Source: Pleodorina starrii
Lineage: Eukaryota > Chlorophyta > Chlorophyceae > Chlamydomonadales > Volvocaceae
Length of the DNA: 64,000 bases
Direction: 5' to 3'
Assembly: GCA_030267565.1 (NCBI GenBank)
Contig: BRXU01000025.1
Location: 328,501 to 392,500 of the forward strand
The position numbers were made by a program, and so were the translations under genes. Below the pieces are notes generated by a model, which was not told the DNA's origin, did no database searches, and saw only the letters and a program-made list of their open reading frames with translations. This document shows, one piece after another, positions 28,301 to 37,919 of the stretch (the stretch's first letter is position 1; each line of letters opens with the position of its first letter).

Positions 28301-31300
28301 AGCGACGCCACTCCAGCTTGCTCCCAACCCCCCCGACCGCCCAGCCACTGAGGTTATCTTCCCTGCACTCTCCTCGACCCCTCTGGCCGCCGCAGGCTGC
28401 TTTCCACGCTGGCTTTCCAGGGCCGCCTAGGCGCCATGATCCGGACCCTCTACCACACCGTGCCACCCCTGGCGCATCTGGTGAGCAATGCGTTGGGCTA
28501 CCAGTCAGTGGCGATACCCATTGCAAAGGACGAGGCTAGACGAGGCTAGATGAGGCTTGATGAGGAGCTAGATTAGGCTAGATGAGGCTTGATGAGGCTT
28601 GATGAGGAGGCTAGATGAGGCTAGATGAGGCTTTCTCCCTCTTCCCTTACCTATCTGGTGCGTGGCGCCCGGCCTGGCACATGCGGAATGGGTGGCGGCC
28701 CCCTCTTCGTGCATTGCCCTTGCCCTCACCCCCGGTCACACGCCGCCGCTCCCCCCCCCGCCCTCCGTCCCTTCGCTGCGGTGTCATCTTTCTTACCCCT
28801 CACTCATCCGACCTCGGGCCCCCCCTTCCGGTTCAGCGGCAGTGGCAGCTAGCTCAACAACGTCCGCAGTGACTCATTATTTATATAAAGGAGCATATCA
28901 CTCTCTGACCCCCTTTCCTCACGGACCTTGTCTCCCCCTCACGGTATCATTTTGGGTATCACTTTTTACCCCCTCACGCCACAGATGCTCGTGATTGTGG
29001 TGATGAGCCTGATGCTGGCAGCCATGGCTCACCTGGTGCTGGGGACCTATGTGGAGTCAGCATCTACATACACAGGTGCAGGGGGGGGAGGATGGGTGGG
29101 GGGGCCGGGGGCGGGGCGGTGGGAAGGTTTGGAGGGTTTGCGGCGGGTCCCTTTTCCCTGTCACACTGTCAGCCTGGACGAGTCTTGCCACTTTGGACCG
29201 TCACATTCTCCCCCTTCCCCTCCCCCCTCCCCTCCCCCTTCGTCTCCCCCTCCCCTTGGTCCGTCCCCCCAGGCGCCCTCGACCGCACCATGTCGCTGTT
29301 CTTCGACCGGGGCTTTCTGGAATCCCTTTCTGTGCTGCTCTCCCGCGACAAGGAATTCACGGCCGGGCAGGTGAGTCGAGGAGGGAGCCCGCCTGCCCTC
29401 TCCTGCTGAAGGAGGGAGCCCGCCTGCCCTCTCCTGCTGAAGGAGGGAGCCCGCCTGCCCTCTCCTGCTGAAGGAGGGAGCCCGCCTGCCCTCTCCTGCT
29501 GAAGGAGGAAGCCCGCCTGCCCTCTCCTGCTGAAGGAGGGAGCCCGCCTGCCCTCTCCTGCTGAAGGAGGGAGCCCGCCTGCCCTCTCCTGCTGAAGGAG
29601 GGAGCCCGCCTGCCCTCTCCTGCTGAAGGAGGGAGCCCGCCTGCCCTCTCCTGCTGAAGGGGGACCGCAGTGAAGCCGGGAGGCTCCCACACCTCTCCTC
29701 CCCTCTCCCCCCATTCCCGGCCCCTCCATTCCCCCTTCCCTGCCCTCTCTAATCCTCTTCTATCCTCTCCTATCCATTCCCTTCCCCCTCTACCCCTGTT
29801 TCCTCCGCTCCCTCCCTCGGCCCCCGCCCCCCGCATTGTCCCCGCAGCGCCTGGCCGCTACCCTGGTTCTCATGGCTCAGGTGCTGCTGATCATGTTTGT
29901 GCTCGTCAACTTCTTCTTCTCGGTCATCGTAACAACGTGGGTGTGGGGGTGGGGGTGGTTGTGGCGGTTCTGGTGGTTGTGGTTGTGGTTGTGGTTATGG
30001 TTGTCGCGGTGGTTGTCGCAACGGGCTCCAGACTCCGGGAGAGAAGGGGTAGGGAACAGACGCTGGCCGTAAGACGCCAACACGCCATACACATACAGGG
30101 CTCTGAGGGGTGAGGGAATGACAGGGTGAGGGAAAGACACTAAAACCGTTAACCTCCCCATCCAACAATCCCTCATCTTCCCCGCCCTCCCTCCTGAAGT
30201 CCTAATCTGCTCCCGCCCCATCCTCCCTCCCCATTTCCGCATTTCACCCCCCAACCTCCCGCCTTTTCTCCTGACCTCCCTCGGTCCCATCCCCCCTGCC
30301 CGCAGGTTCCGGAAGGTCAAGTTTAGCTGGGGCTTCCGGAATGGCACCACCGTGTGGCAGGTGGGGGGATGTGTGTGGTGGTGGGGGGGGGACGCGGGGG
30401 AGGCGGGGTGTTAAGGGGCTGAGCGGGTGAGGGTGCGGGTGAGGGGGTGGGACGTGGGCCTTTCTACCCTTCTTATATTCATCACAACCAACCTCTTAGC
30501 TCAAAACCCACAAATCCTATTATGTCACCATGATCACCCGTACCCCATAGTCCATAATCACCCGTACCGCTATTCGATTTTATGGATATCGACGACGACC
30601 AACTCTTGACACCGGAAGCACCAACACTTCCAACCTGGCTCCAATCCGGAATTCCGAAAAAGTTCGCAAAATTCCGGAATTCCGACGGATGGAATCCACG
30701 ATCTGGTTTCGGCGCGCTCCCCGCATGCAGGACTTGGGCCGGGTCCTGCTGCCCGACATGTCCGCCGCCGCGCAGCGCTGGTCGCGCAAGGTCGGCTGCG
30801 GACTGCTGTACCGCCGCCGCCAACCGCCACTGACCAACCGCCAAGTCAACCGACTGGTACGAAAGCGCGCCCTGGCGGGCGTCGACGTGCGGCCGCCCGA
30901 GTGGAAGGCCGTGCGGGCCATCCTCCTGAGGCAGGGCGACGGCGAGGGCTGCGTGCCGCTGCCCATACCGCCGCCGCGGCCCGGGGCCCGTCGCTCCGTA
31001 GCGGCTGCCGCCGCCGCTGCCGCCGCCGCTGCCGCCGACCGCGAGCCGGAGGCCCCCCAGGGCGGTCGCCGTCACCGCTACCGCCAATCTCATCCCGCAC
31101 ACGCCCACTACTTTTACGTGGAGGTGGAGGTGCTGCGGGCGGTGCTCTTGGCGGCCATCGGTCAGCGGATGCAGGTGGACGAGCGTGTCGTACAGTCGCT
31201 GATGCTGTTTGGGGTGCCGAGGCCGTCATCGGCGGCGGCGGCGGAGGGCGGTGGTGGTCCCGCTGGCGGCGGCGGCGCACGTGCCGTCGCGGAGAGCACT

Positions 31301-31730
31301 GACGCCGGCGGCGGCGGCGGCGGCGATGGTAGTGGAAGGGGCGGCGGGCCGGTCGCTGCGCCGGAGTTGCTGTCCGCCCAGGCGCCCCACGGGCTCCCGA
31401 GGCTGCCGCTGCCACGGCTGCAGCCGTTGCTGCTGCGGCCGCCACCGCCGCCACCGCCACAGCCGGAGCAAGAGCAGGACGAGGCACAGCAGCAGCACCA
31501 GCAACAGCACCTGCAGCAGCACCAGCAACACCAGCAACAGCAGCACCAGCAGCAGCACCAGCAACACCAGCAGCAGCAGCAGCAGCAGCTGATGCTTCCG
31601 GCCATTATCGCTACCATGGCCCGGACCCCGCTCCCGCTCCCGACCGCGGCCCCAGCCTGTGGCCCGGCCGCGCAAGCGCTCGTGCGGCCTTCTTTCAAAG
31701 CCACGAGCGAGGGGCCTTCCGGGTCTTCGC

Positions 31731-31774
<44 letters not shown>

Positions 31775-34731
31775 TCCTCGCCGTTGCCAGCCAGTCCCGA
31801 GCTGGAATCCGTTGTGGCCTTGGCGGCGGAGCGGCTGATGGCGCGGCAGGGCCACCGAGTGTACCCTCCGCCGCCGCCACCGCCGCCGCGGGCGGGGCGG
31901 ATCAGCCGGGCCTGGGCCGCCGCGTCGGCGGCGGCGGGCGTGGCCGCGCAATGGCAGCGCGCCTTGCGGAAGCGATCCGAGGGTGGAGGCACGGCCGCGG
32001 CTGCCGCGGCGGCGGGAGCTGTGGAGGGTGGTGGCGGCGGCGGCGTCAGCGGCGTCGGCGGGAAGGGGGCTGCGGAGGCGGCCACGGTGGCGGCAGCCAC
32101 GGAAGGTGGCGGCGGCGGCGGCGGCGGCGGGAAGGCACTTGCAAAGGTTGTCGCCTGCGGCGGTTTCATTATCGGCGTCAGCGGCAGCGGCGGCGGTACC
32201 GGGTACAGCGCCGGCGGCAGTGGCAGCGGCAGCGGCAGCGGCGGGGGTGTTGATGGTGGCGGTGGCGGCCCTGTCGTGGACGCGGAGGGCGAGGTAGAGC
32301 GCTTGCTAAAACTGTACGACGCGCTACAGCAGTTCGTACACGCCATGGAGAGGTGGCAGGTGGGAGTCCACCGCTGGCAGCTCAAGGCTTGGAAGCAGCA
32401 GGCCGCCATGCGGCTGCAGGTACGACAAGGGGTCGTGTCCGTACCGTACGGCAAGCCGCGGTGGTGTCCGTATCGTATAGGCTCCAGCAGCAGCAGCCCT
32501 CACATCCGCCCTACCGTTGGAGCCGTGGTTTAGGGTTTTAGGGTTGTTTTAGGGCTCGGTGCTTTGTGCTGCTGGTATGGCCACTGGAAAATGAAACCAA
32601 CTTGATACCGTTCGCATTGCATCTTCCGGCACATGCTCTCTGGCCAGCCAGCCTGACGAAAAGGGTGCGACCGGAACCACTGTACCTCCCGTCCCTATCT
32701 CCCTAAGCTCCTCCTGATCCTGATCAGGCAACTCTGGAGCCTGCCTCTCCTCTTCATGGCCCATCACCATCGCCATGCCTGGCCTCACCCTCACCCTCGC
32801 CCTCAGTCCCATCCCATCCCCACCGCCCTCACACATATACACACATACACACACGCCGCCCCCACCCACCCCCCGCTGGGTTCTGGGTCCGTTCGCTAAC
32901 GCCGTCTCCTTCTCCGATGCGGAATTCTCTTTACACCCCCCGCCCTCACCCGCCCTCCGCTGCTGCCCGTCTCCAGACCCACTCCATGCTCGCCTCTCTC
33001 ACCGGCCTCAGTGAGCCACCACCGCAAGACAGCCTGCCGCCGCCACCACCGCCCCTGACGGCGCTCGGTAACCTCTCCGTCTGCCCCAGCGGCGCCTTCT
33101 CCCGGAGCGTCGCCGCCACCGCGGCTGCCGTACACGCCGCCGCTGCCGCTACCCCCGCCGCCGCTGACTTTTCCTCGGCCGGCAGCAGCTACCAGGCAAT
33201 CCAGCTCTCCGGCGGCGCCGAGTCGTCGTACAGCACTGGCGACGGCGCCGCCGCCGCCGCCGCCGCCGGCCGCGCCTGTGGCGGCAGCAACAGCAGCATC
33301 GACGCGAGGGCATCGCTGTCACAGCAGCTGGGCGCCGCCGCCGCGGCGGTGGCGGCGGCGCTGCGTCGGCCGCTGTCTCATCACGGCGGCTCCAGCCGCG
33401 TGCTGCCGCTGCCGGCGGCTGACCCGGCGGGGCCGCTGCCGCCGCCGCCGCCGCCGGCGTCCATCTCCTGGCCAGGCAACGCCGGTGCAGCACCGCCGGA
33501 GCTGGCACCCGCCGCCGCCGACCTCCGCAGCCCCGTCTGGGCTGAGAGGAAGCCATCCAGCACTCTGCTGGGTCCGGGCTCGATGCCAAGCCGCCAGCCG
33601 TCGCTGGATACGACGGGGGCGGCCGCCGCCGTCGCCGCGGCAGCGGCGACCCCGCCGCCTCCACCATCCGCGCTGGCGTCCGACCAGCCGCAGGACTCCC
33701 CCGACGCCGTACTCCCGATGCGGTCCACGGCCAACGGCTCGGCCGCCGGCGACGGCGCCGACGCGGTGGCACGCAGTCCCGGCGTCGGGCACCTGCCGCC
33801 GCTGCCGCGTCACCATCTGCAGCCGCTCAACGGCGGCGGAGGCATCCGCTCCCACGGCAGCGGCGGCGGCAGCGTCCACCGGCCGCCGGCGCTTCCGCGC
33901 GTCTCCGAGCGCGGTGACGCGACGGCGCTCGATACACTGACGCTGCCGACGGCATTCAGCAGCCCGACGGCGGCGCTGACGGCTGCGGCGGCAGCGGCGG
34001 CAGCCTACGGCACCGCCGACGGCGGCGCCGGCGGCAACGCCGTCACGGCCGCCGCCGCCGTCGTCGGCAGCAGCGGCGGCGGCGGCGATGAAGCGCCTCC
34101 CTACAACTCGATGCCGGTCCGCAGGCGCTCCTCCCTCAGCAACAACTTTATGCGCACCGACGGTGACGGCGCCGCCGCCGACGGCGCCGCCAGGTCGCCG
34201 GCGGCGCTGCCGCCGCCACCGTCGGCATCGGCGTCGGCGGCAGAGCCGAGCACCACCAGCCCGCCGACCTCGGCTGTGCTGCCGCTGCCGCCGCTTCCAT
34301 CCCGGCAGCAGCAGAGGCAGAAACAGGAGCAGGAACGGCAAAGGGAACAGGAACAGCCGACTTCAATGTCGGACGAGGATGCTGATGGCGGCGGCGGCGG
34401 CGCCGCCGCCGCCGCCGGCGGCTCTGAGCAGGGCACCGACGGCGAGGCCGCCAGGCCTGCGGACCAACAGCGCCTGCGGGCGTGGCCCACCGGGCGTGCC
34501 GGCGCAGCCGTCAACGCCCCCGGCGCGGCGCCAAAGTCACCGCCGCGGCCGCTGTCGCCGTCGCAGCAGCTGCAGAAGTCGCAGAAGCGCCTGCGGCAGC
34601 AGACGCAGAAGACGATGATGCAGCTGAGGCAGCAGATGCAGGTGCTGGCGCAGACGTTGCCCAGGGTGGAGGCGGAGGCGTCGGAAGCAGCTGGCGGCGG
34701 CGCCGCCGCCGCCGCCGCCGCCGATGATGGA

Positions 34732-34764
<33 letters not shown>

Positions 34765-36013
34765 GACGACGGCAACAACAAGGGCACCTGGTCCAGGGGC
34801 ATGCCGGTGCTTCGGGAGAAGTCCAGGTATGGTAGGTTTATGAAGGTTCAGCATTTAGGGGCCGGGGGCGGGGCGGCTGGGTAGAAGTAGTAACAACGGA
34901 ATCTATATTAGTCCAACTAGCCATAAAATACCGTAAATTAGCAGTGAGGCATGGCAGCAGTTGACATGTACCGTAGATTGACATGTACCGTATATAGAAA
35001 GCCTTAACAGATGAGCGAATTAAAACTCCTATGCGTCCGATAGCTGTACAGATAGGGATGGGCGGGAAGGGAAGGGAAGGGACTCGCACGCCGCGCCGCT
35101 GCCAGTGTGTATCATCTTGATCACCCCGCTGCCAGCCGCTGCACACAACACCTCAGAGGCGGTGCAGCGCACGGAGGGCCAGCTGCTGGCCCGTTGGCTC
35201 TGCCCTTCCCTGGATCTGCAGCCCGCTGTAACCCCCGCCCTCAAAACACACACGTACCCACACAAACACACACAAACACACAGACACACAATCACACACA
35301 TGCCACCTTAGAGCCTTCCCACGTTCCCAGCGCTCCCTTTTCCCCCCGCCTGTGCAAGTGACGCCCCCATCCGGGGCCATAACCCTGCATCCTCCTCTAC
35401 CGGCAACTCCGCCCCGCAGACAGCCCCACCAAACCCGCCTCACCAACCTCTCACCCCCGCTCCCCGCCCCCACTACGGTTCATCCCATCACAGGACCTCC
35501 TGGGCCATGCCCCTTCCGGACCCCGCTGGCGTGCGGCCGTCCGACAACGGCGGCAGTGGCGGCGGCAGTGGCGGTGGCGGTAGCGGTGGCAGCAAGGCCG
35601 GCCCCGACACCTCCCCAGTCGCCCAGCCGTCCCTCTGGTCGAACACGCGGCACATAAGCTTCTTCAACAAGCCAGAGCCGACGTCGACGTCGCCGCCTGG
35701 CGCCAGCGGCGGCGGCGCCGCCGCCGCCACACCGCCGCGGCCACAGCTGGCGGCGGCGGCGCCGCGGCAGGGTCGCCTGGCGGCGGGCTTGAGCCTCGGA
35801 TCCAACGTGTTCTCGCCGCTGGTCCGCGGCTCATCTATAGACATCCCGCGACACGCTGGAATCCCGCCGCCGCCGCCGCTGCCGCTGCGGGCGGGCACAG
35901 GCAGCGGCGGCGACACCGCTTCCGCCTCCGCTGCCGCTGCCGCTGCTGCGGTCTCCATGGCAGAGCCAGCGGCGCCGCCGCCGCCGCAATACCCGCAGGA
36001 GCCGCACCCATAG
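67..36013 (+). CDS. Giant LRR / Pro-rich / Ig-like / polycystin-type channel protein, 5' truncated by window
   Basis: I read one gene of about 49 exons running off the left edge of the window, with its stop codon at 36011-36013. Exon phases close at almost every junction, which is the main argument for a single gene rather than several. Coding length in the window is about 14.7 kb (about 4,890 residues). Order: LRR module A, Cys cap and Pro linker, LRR module B, Cys cap and Pro linker, unrecognised extracellular segment, Cys/Ig-like repeats, polycystin extracellular (TOP-like) domain, transmembrane core, very long cytoplasmic tail. The channel assignment rests on YGTDPVFLPSSSLY (24,620s), DRYTRSLTAEVLAFSTELRV (exon 25248-25362), the S4-S5 linker FQGRLGAMIRTL and the S6 segment LLIMFVLVNFFFSVIV. 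The protein is likely plasma-membrane or flagellar, with a big ectodomain. Polycystins (TRPP) are cation channels; whether this one conducts is unknown. The penultimate exon (about 35100-35230) is uncertain. Individual blocks are described in the following entries. Confidence 0.82.
1159..1182. repeat. Interstitial telomere-like motif (CCCTAAAA)n
   Basis: About three tandem copies of CCCTAAAA, the complement of the Chlamydomonas-type telomere unit TTTTAGGG, sit just upstream of the acceptor for the exon at 1191. Shorter copies recur in other introns (see the findings). Confidence 0.8.
1872..1954. other. Long near-perfect hairpin inside an intron
   Basis: The arms 1874-1907 and 1918-1951 are inverted complements over 34 nt with one mismatch (a possible G-U pair in RNA), separated by a 10-nt loop. 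Pairing extends a few bases further with one wobble. It lies in the intron 1795-2647 of the giant gene. Length and near-perfect pairing resemble algal miRNA precursors, but a small inverted-repeat element is an alternative. Confidence 0.8.
2648..5979 (+). other. LRR module B (N-terminal cap and leucine-rich repeats)
   Basis: Exons are 2648-2831, 3249-3605, 4415-4677, 4884-5010 and 5730-5979. The first exon is an LRR N-cap (LLDSWTGTQPPCS, a Cys cluster, then GNRITGIHL), the usual start of a plant-type LRR domain. The following exons carry LRRs such as LPSEFRNLTALSVLDLGG and LPSSWSALTSLEHLEL. The last two exons are near copies of 67-190 and 779-1031 in module A, including flanking intron sequence. 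Phase into 2648 (0) fits the donor at 1795, so modules A and B can be read as one protein. A separate gene starting near 2600 cannot be fully excluded. Confidence 0.78.
6723..8230 (+). other. Cys cap and long Pro-rich (hydroxyproline-type) linker of module B
   Basis: This single 1,508-nt exon is entered from a GC donor (5980). It starts with CTCGYALPAGSWLEAKVRAG, a clear paralogue of the module A cap, then FPCNETTCQLDPP. From about 6858 it is almost pure Pro/Ser/Ala (PPSPPPPSPP, with STVLPPP repeats at 7365-7500), about 455 residues long. This composition is typical of pherophorin/extensin-like linkers that become hydroxyproline-glycosylated rods. The donor is at 8231 (phase 1). Confidence 0.8.
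8932..9000 (+). repeat. Dispersed repeat R1, most complete + copy
   Basis: It starts ATAAAGAAAAAATCGCAGCG and ends CCAGCAATACTTACC. Other + copies lie at about 3641-3691, 6134-6172, 8409-8462, 41923-41990 and (partial) 45668-45690 and 47453-47483. Confidence 0.85.
9972..10010. repeat. 16-bp perfect inverted repeat
   Basis: The arms 9972-9987 and 9995-10010 pair perfectly around a 7-nt loop. A further 8-bp copy of the arm end (CGACGCAG) sits just upstream near 9959. It lies in the intron between exons 9699-9785 and 10376-10525. Confidence 0.85.
10605..10757. repeat. 12-bp intronic minisatellite
   Basis: About twelve copies of CACACGGCTCGT (with CACGCGG variants) lie in the intron after the exon ending at 10525. 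Confidence 0.9.
12345..12446. repeat. AGTAGCGGC / AGTAGGGGG minisatellite
   Basis: Nine-base units alternate in a higher-order pattern in the intron after the exon ending at 12321. Confidence 0.85.
17205..17440. repeat. 20-bp minisatellite next to a 3' splice site
   Basis: About eleven copies of CTCCTCACCCTCACCCGCCC directly precede the acceptor of the exon at 17453. The array is pure pyrimidine/A on the coding strand and so extends the polypyrimidine tract. Confidence 0.9.
18559..18632 (-). repeat. Dispersed repeat R1, - orientation
   Basis: The inverted form contains GGGTCCGTTCGCTAACGCCG and CGCTGCGGTACCGGTATCTT. A second inverted copy is at about 32875-32935. Fragments of the CGCTGCGGTATC end are common in other introns. 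Confidence 0.82.
19534..20986 (+). other. Large single exon with Q-, A- and D-rich tracts
   Basis: This 1,453-nt exon starts with the end of an Ig-like repeat, then an ordered stretch (DVEVFAHVPSAVNVGDLRD, FIESLSANASFLAETLGAKL). It runs into a Gln/His/Glu-rich tract (about 20188-20330), a second short Q run, Ala runs (20470-20510, 20540-20570), an acidic DDDDDDY patch near 20640 and a PPATPPATPP linker. It ends SLQALVATLEGQ before the donor at 20987. The low-complexity tracts are coding-compatible CAG/GCC expansions, absent from neighbouring exons. Confidence 0.75.
21816..22240. repeat. About 28-bp minisatellite (GGGGCTCGATCGGGGGATCG type)
   Basis: About fourteen degenerate copies fill most of the intron following the exon ending at 21805. 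It is followed by a (TG)n run near 22285. Confidence 0.88.
22474..22506. repeat. Interstitial telomere-like motif before an acceptor
   Basis: Three CCCTAAAA units lie about ten bases upstream of the acceptor for the exon at 22518, in the giant gene. Confidence 0.85.
24999..25061. repeat. (GGGGC)n array
   Basis: About twelve uninterrupted GGGGC units lie 22 bases downstream of the exon ending at 24976. Such a run can form G-quadruplexes on the transcript. Confidence 0.95.
25554..26222. repeat. AACCC-family satellite with nested variant units
   Basis: About 97 AACCC units run to 26040, then four AACCCC, about nineteen AATCCC, four AACCCC and about four AACCC units. The array fills nearly all of the intron between 25362 and 26279. 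On the other strand it reads GGGTT, close to but not the same as the TTTTAGGG telomere unit. Long open frames across it on both strands are artefacts. Confidence 0.97.
26495..26766. repeat. GGGTGGCTGG-type microsatellite with internal 100-bp duplication
   Basis: GGTGGGTGGCTG units are interrupted twice by the same block (containing AAACGGCCCGGGACGAGGGA at about 26524 and 26621). Local tandem duplication is therefore layered on the simple repeat. It lies in the intron after S2. Confidence 0.85.
28525..28632. repeat. GAGGCTAGATGAGGCTT short tandem repeat
   Basis: Degenerate units of 8-17 bases lie in the intron after the S4-S5 exon. A (CATC)n run also occurs at about 28105-28130. Confidence 0.8.
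28857..28913 (+). repeat. Dispersed repeat R3 in the channel gene intron
   Basis: Contains ATAAAGGAGCATATCACTCT preceded by CGTCCGCAGTGACTCAT, nearly the same as 46104-46158 some 17 kb away. Confidence 0.85.
29379..29659. repeat. 31-bp minisatellite in the intron before S6
   Basis: About nine near-identical units containing CTCTCCTGCTGAAGGAGGGA begin within ten bases of the donor at 29371. There are no unique spacers, so it is a tandem array and not a CRISPR. Confidence 0.95.
30731..36013 (+). other. Very long low-complexity cytoplasmic tail
   Basis: Exons are 30731-32419 (1,689 nt), 32977-34826 (1,850 nt), a short uncertain exon around 35100-35230, and 35494-36013 with the stop. After a basic start (SRKVGCGLLYRRRQPPL) come ordered islands (HAHYFYVEVEVLRAVLLAAI; VERLLKLYDALQQFVHAMER) separated by poly-Ala, Gly, Pro and a Q/H tract at about 31480-31590. 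Near 34561-34680 a predicted coiled coil, QQLQKSQKRLRQQTQKTMMQ, could mediate oligomerisation as C-terminal coils do in polycystins. The final exon is Gly/Pro/Ala-rich and ends QYPQEPHP. The exon splits are far fewer here than in the ectodomain. Confidence 0.72.
32875..32935 (-). repeat. Dispersed repeat R1, - orientation, next to a splice acceptor
   Basis: Contains GGGTCCGTTCGCTAACGCCG and ends about 40 bases before the acceptor of the exon at 32977. It lies close to the branch-point/polypyrimidine zone. Confidence 0.82.
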
Positions 36014-36423
36014 GGCGTGGGAACAGAGCACTCCCTGGAGGGCTAGTCCTAGTAGTCCTGATAGTCCTAATCGTCTTGATAGTCCTAATCGTCCTAATCG
36101 TCTTGATCGTCTTAATTGTCCAGGAAGTCCTCCGAACTGAGAAGATGATGAAGATTTTTCTTCGGTCGCTGCGGTGTTGCGGTGGTCGCGACGCGACGCG
36201 GCTTACACAGAACTGGGTCGCGACGCGACGCGGCATACACAGAACTGGGTTTGCCGCCTCGCCTCACCGCGCTGTGCAGCGCAGCGCTCACGGCGTGTTA
36301 CGTGCACCGGCTGTGGCGGTCACGGGTCGCGCCGCGTGTGTCGTGCTTGTGGTGGTGGTGGTGGTGGTGTGCGGTCCTGCTGTGTCGTGCTTGTGGTGGT
36401 GGTGGTGGTGGTGGTCCTGCATT

Positions 36424-36516
36424 GTGGCTGTGTCAGTGTGTCAGTGTGTCAGTGTGTCAGTGTGTCAGTGTGTCAGTGTGTCAGTATGTCAGTGTGTCAG
36501 TGTGTCAGTGTGTCAC
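36424..36516. repeat. (TCAGTGTG)n array
   Basis: About eleven units of an 8-bp repeat, with one TCAGTATG variant. Confidence 0.95.
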
Positions 36517-37901
36517 TACGGTATGTTGGGGGAGGTGCTTTGCGGGCGGGCGCGAGTGGCATCGCGGCATCAAGACTTCAAGAGTACGGCACCCTCACAA
36601 ACACACACACACGCGCGCGCGCACCCCGCTAGGCGACCGAAAGGAAGCGACGGCCGACGGCCGCCACGCCGAGCGTCGTCGGGCGACCTGAAGGCGCCCC
36701 GAGTCTCGTCGGACGGGCTGGTGGTCGGGCTGCATACACACACACCCACACGCCCCCACACACGCACTCTCTCAATACAACAGCCGGTGCACAGGAGCGT
36801 CTGCACAATCCGCGCCGGGGGCCATGAACTGGCATATGCTAATCCAGGCAAATAATTCTTGACGTTAGCTTAGTGTGGTCAAGTCGTGGTGACGTCATCG
36901 TATTACGTCATCCGATTGCATCCAACGTTGCAACGAAGACACGGGTGGAGTGCGAGGCGGGTGACGGGGAGGAGGTGCGGAGGGACGGAGGTCAACAGGC
37001 GGAACAGCAAAAGGCGGAACAGCAAAAGGCGGTACAGGGAGGCGTGGGGACTGGGGAGGGGAGAGTGAGCTGAGCCTTGAGGCGGCGGATTCTGTTAGGG
37101 GGTAGGTGACTTTATTTATTTACTGGGGACTTTGAGACGACTTTTGTTGGGTCTTGGGCAGAGACAGAGCTCCATTCCAAGCTGAGCCACACGCGTCCAA
37201 CCAAATGTCTGTTGTTGGAACTGACTCGACGCGAACCCACAAAGGCCCGACGCCGCAGCCGTCGCTGCGGTTTCTGTACGTATTCATTTATGTCTTTGGG
37301 TAGGATGAAAAAAACGTTGATACCCGTATTTGAGGGCTGTAGTCTTCAATCTAAGATCGTAAGATGGTCCACAGTGCGTGGAAAATTGGGGGACCCTCAG
37401 CCTGGGTCTCTTGCAGCTTAGCACTGGCTTCCTGACCTTATGTGTTGTCGTTGCTGTTGTCGTTATTGTTGTTGTTGTTACAGCTGTGGCAATGGGCTCG
37501 AAACCCTGGGAAGGGCTGAGCCAGCGGGCGGGTGTGTGTGAGGGGGTGCGGGGTGAGGGTTGGGGCGCGGAGTGGGGGTCGGACGTGTGCTCTTACTCTC
37601 TTGTAGTCGTTGGTTGTGAAGAAATGGCGGGCTGTGTCGGTTGTTGGTTGGCCTATGCCCTCTTGGTCCGTTTACCGGTGGGACCGTGCAACCGACCGTT
37701 ATGACCGTTGGCTTGCGCCGTGCCAACAAAACGCCGTGCCCTTACCGGCGCTTTCCGGCCGTATTAGGTCGTCGCGCGCCGGCTTTTAGTGTCTGAGGCG
37801 AATCCCAAGAAGAGAGGACACACACACACGCAGAGAGCATCCGACATCTGAATCCGACGACATCAATGTTTCGGGCATATGGGGGATCCCCTCCTCCCCT
37901 G

Positions 37902-37919
37902 GCCTATCCGCGGATAGGC
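37902..37919. repeat. 18-bp perfect palindrome
   Basis: GCCTATCCGCGGATAGGC reads identically on both strands. Its half-site resembles the CCTATACGTGGATA core of dispersed repeat R2, so it may be a rearranged R2 fragment. Confidence 0.85.

Larger units (their letters stand above)
26279..30360 (+). other. Polycystin channel core, S2-S6
   Basis: Exons are 26279-26490, 26859-26938, 27305-27455, 27644-27834, 28396-28480, 28985-29075, 29273-29370, 29848-29936 and 30306-30360; all phases close. S2 is LAGLWVLTALFVAVVAVQAA, S3 LLIDLTVAGLLLAASATCAW, S4 LYGILQAFTLVLLLGRLL, then the linker FQGRLGAMIRTLYHTVPPL. S5 is MLVIVVMSLMLAAMAHLVLG, followed by a pore region MSLFFDRGFLESLSVLLSRD and S6 LVLMAQVLLIMFVLVNFFFS. 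After S6, FRKVKFSWGF leads into the tail. The typical acidic GD selectivity filter of PKD2 is not evident; the pore helix is followed by LLSRDKEF. The family is a good match, but ion selectivity cannot be inferred. Confidence 0.85.

Noticed and set aside
29379..29659. Regular 31-bp repeats resembling a CRISPR array
   Set aside because: There are no unique spacers and no cas genes, and the array lies within an intron of a nuclear gene. It is a minisatellite.
31162..32454. Long - strand frames opposite the Ala/Gly-rich tail exons
   Set aside because: They are Pro/Ala/Cys shadows of GCC/GGC codon runs. The + strand frame has splice sites and phase support.
36075..36855. 259-codon frame downstream of the channel gene
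   Set aside because: It consists largely of TCAGTGTG and GGTGGT simple repeats, with no recognisable domain.
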